64,000 bases of DNA from Linnemannia elongata. Lineage: Eukaryota; Mortierellomycota; Mortierellomycetes; Mortierellales; Mortierellaceae. Numbering within the stretch: position 1 is the stretch's first letter; every line of letters begins with the position of its first letter. Shown piece by piece: positions 63,620 through 64,000 of the stretch. The stretch lies in contig JAXBDG010000014.1 in assembly GCA_036320915.1 (NCBI GenBank), positions 1,054,001 through 1,118,000 on the forward strand, written 5' to 3'. Position numbers and translations under genes: made by a program. The notes below the pieces were generated by a model that was not told where the DNA came from, did no database searches, and saw nothing but the letters and a program-made list of their open reading frames with translations.

Positions 63620-64000
63620 ATGGAGTCTGTACGTGCACCTTCTCACACCCACAACACTCATAGCACCCGCTCTCTTCAACAATGCCGCATGTCCTTTTCC
63701 ACACAACACCTTTCACTTGCCAAGAATAATGACCGTTAAACCCCGCGTCCTCGATCGCACGGACTGAAAGTCTACAAAAGAAGAAAAACTCACACATTGA
63801 ACACCTCTTGGACTCTCGACTTGCACTTTCACTAGGTCGTTATTGGAATCAACTTTGGAAGCACCAACAGCTCCATCGCCGTTTTGGCCCCCAATGGACA
63901 CTTCAACGTCATTGCCAACGCCGACGGTGAGCGCATGATCCCCTCCGTTGTCGGTTTCTCGGGCGACGAGGAGTTCTCCGGCACCCAGGCTCTCCAGCAG
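63620..64000 (+). CDS. SSZ1: Ribosome-associated Hsp70-like chaperone Ssz1, 5' part only
   Basis: Atypical Hsp70 that pairs with zuotin to form the ribosome-associated complex (RAC), which stimulates Ssb on nascent chains. Exon 1 (63620-63628) encodes only Met-Glu-Ser; a 207-nt intron (GTACGT ... TAG) follows. Exon 2 starts at 63836 and runs off the window with 55 codons. It reads [17 protein letters not shown], then [17 protein letters not shown] and GTQALQQ. The phosphate-loop region [10 protein letters not shown] and the IANxDGERxIPS block match Ssz1; canonical Hsp70s have GIDLGTTxS instead, with conserved Asp and Thr. The C-terminal part lies beyond the window. A start further 5' is not excluded. 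Confidence 0.85.

Overview
The window looks like nuclear DNA of an early-diverging fungus, most likely Mortierellomycota (Mortierella/Linnemannia type). Supporting signs: short GT-AG introns (about 55-300 nt), single-copy conserved eukaryotic genes (TSC1/hamartin, ATG101, ATP synthase OSCP, Tipin/Csm3, Iec1, BUB3, NOG1, SSZ1), Asn/Gln/Ser homopolymers in proteins, many microsatellites, and above all a dense set of divergent, intronless F-box/leucine-rich-repeat paralogues of the kind expanded in Mortierella genomes. The genus is an inference. No rRNA or tRNA gene was recognised.

Layout. 0-20 kb: an F-box/LRR cluster with five intact genes (150-3005 -, 3774-5813 +, 6457-8730 +, 11418-13244 -, 16698-18842 -) plus broken copies near 10.8, 13.8 and 19-20 kb. 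Only one unrelated gene lies among them, a three-exon DUF2461 protein (8884-10388). 14.0-16.7 kb is decayed sequence. 20-33.5 kb: conserved signalling genes. TSC1 (-) and ATG101 (+) are head to head, and a MAP-kinase-phosphatase-like gene (-) follows. 33.5-38 kb: gene-poor, rich in microsatellites and homopolymers. 38-50 kb: OSCP, Tipin/Csm3, a divergent pair of F-box-type genes, an Iec1-like zinc finger gene and BUB3. 50-60.9 kb: accessory region with a decayed F-box-like locus, two small unknown genes, a secreted HsbA-family protein, a degenerate minisatellite, a frameshifted Helitron-type PIF1 helicase remnant and one more intact F-box/LRR gene. 60.9-64 kb: NOG1 (-) and the 5' end of SSZ1 (+), divergent from a 562-bp spacer.

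Two functional groupings stand out. TSC1 restrains TORC1, and ATG101 belongs to the Atg1-initiation complex that TORC1 inhibits; the two share one upstream region. NOG1 (60S biogenesis) and SSZ1 (ribosome-associated chaperone) also share one. Tipin/Csm3, Iec1 and BUB3 form a loose run of chromosome-maintenance genes. Exon coordinates were built by hand from GT/AG sites, reading-frame phase and continuity of conserved protein families; none was checked against transcripts or databases.
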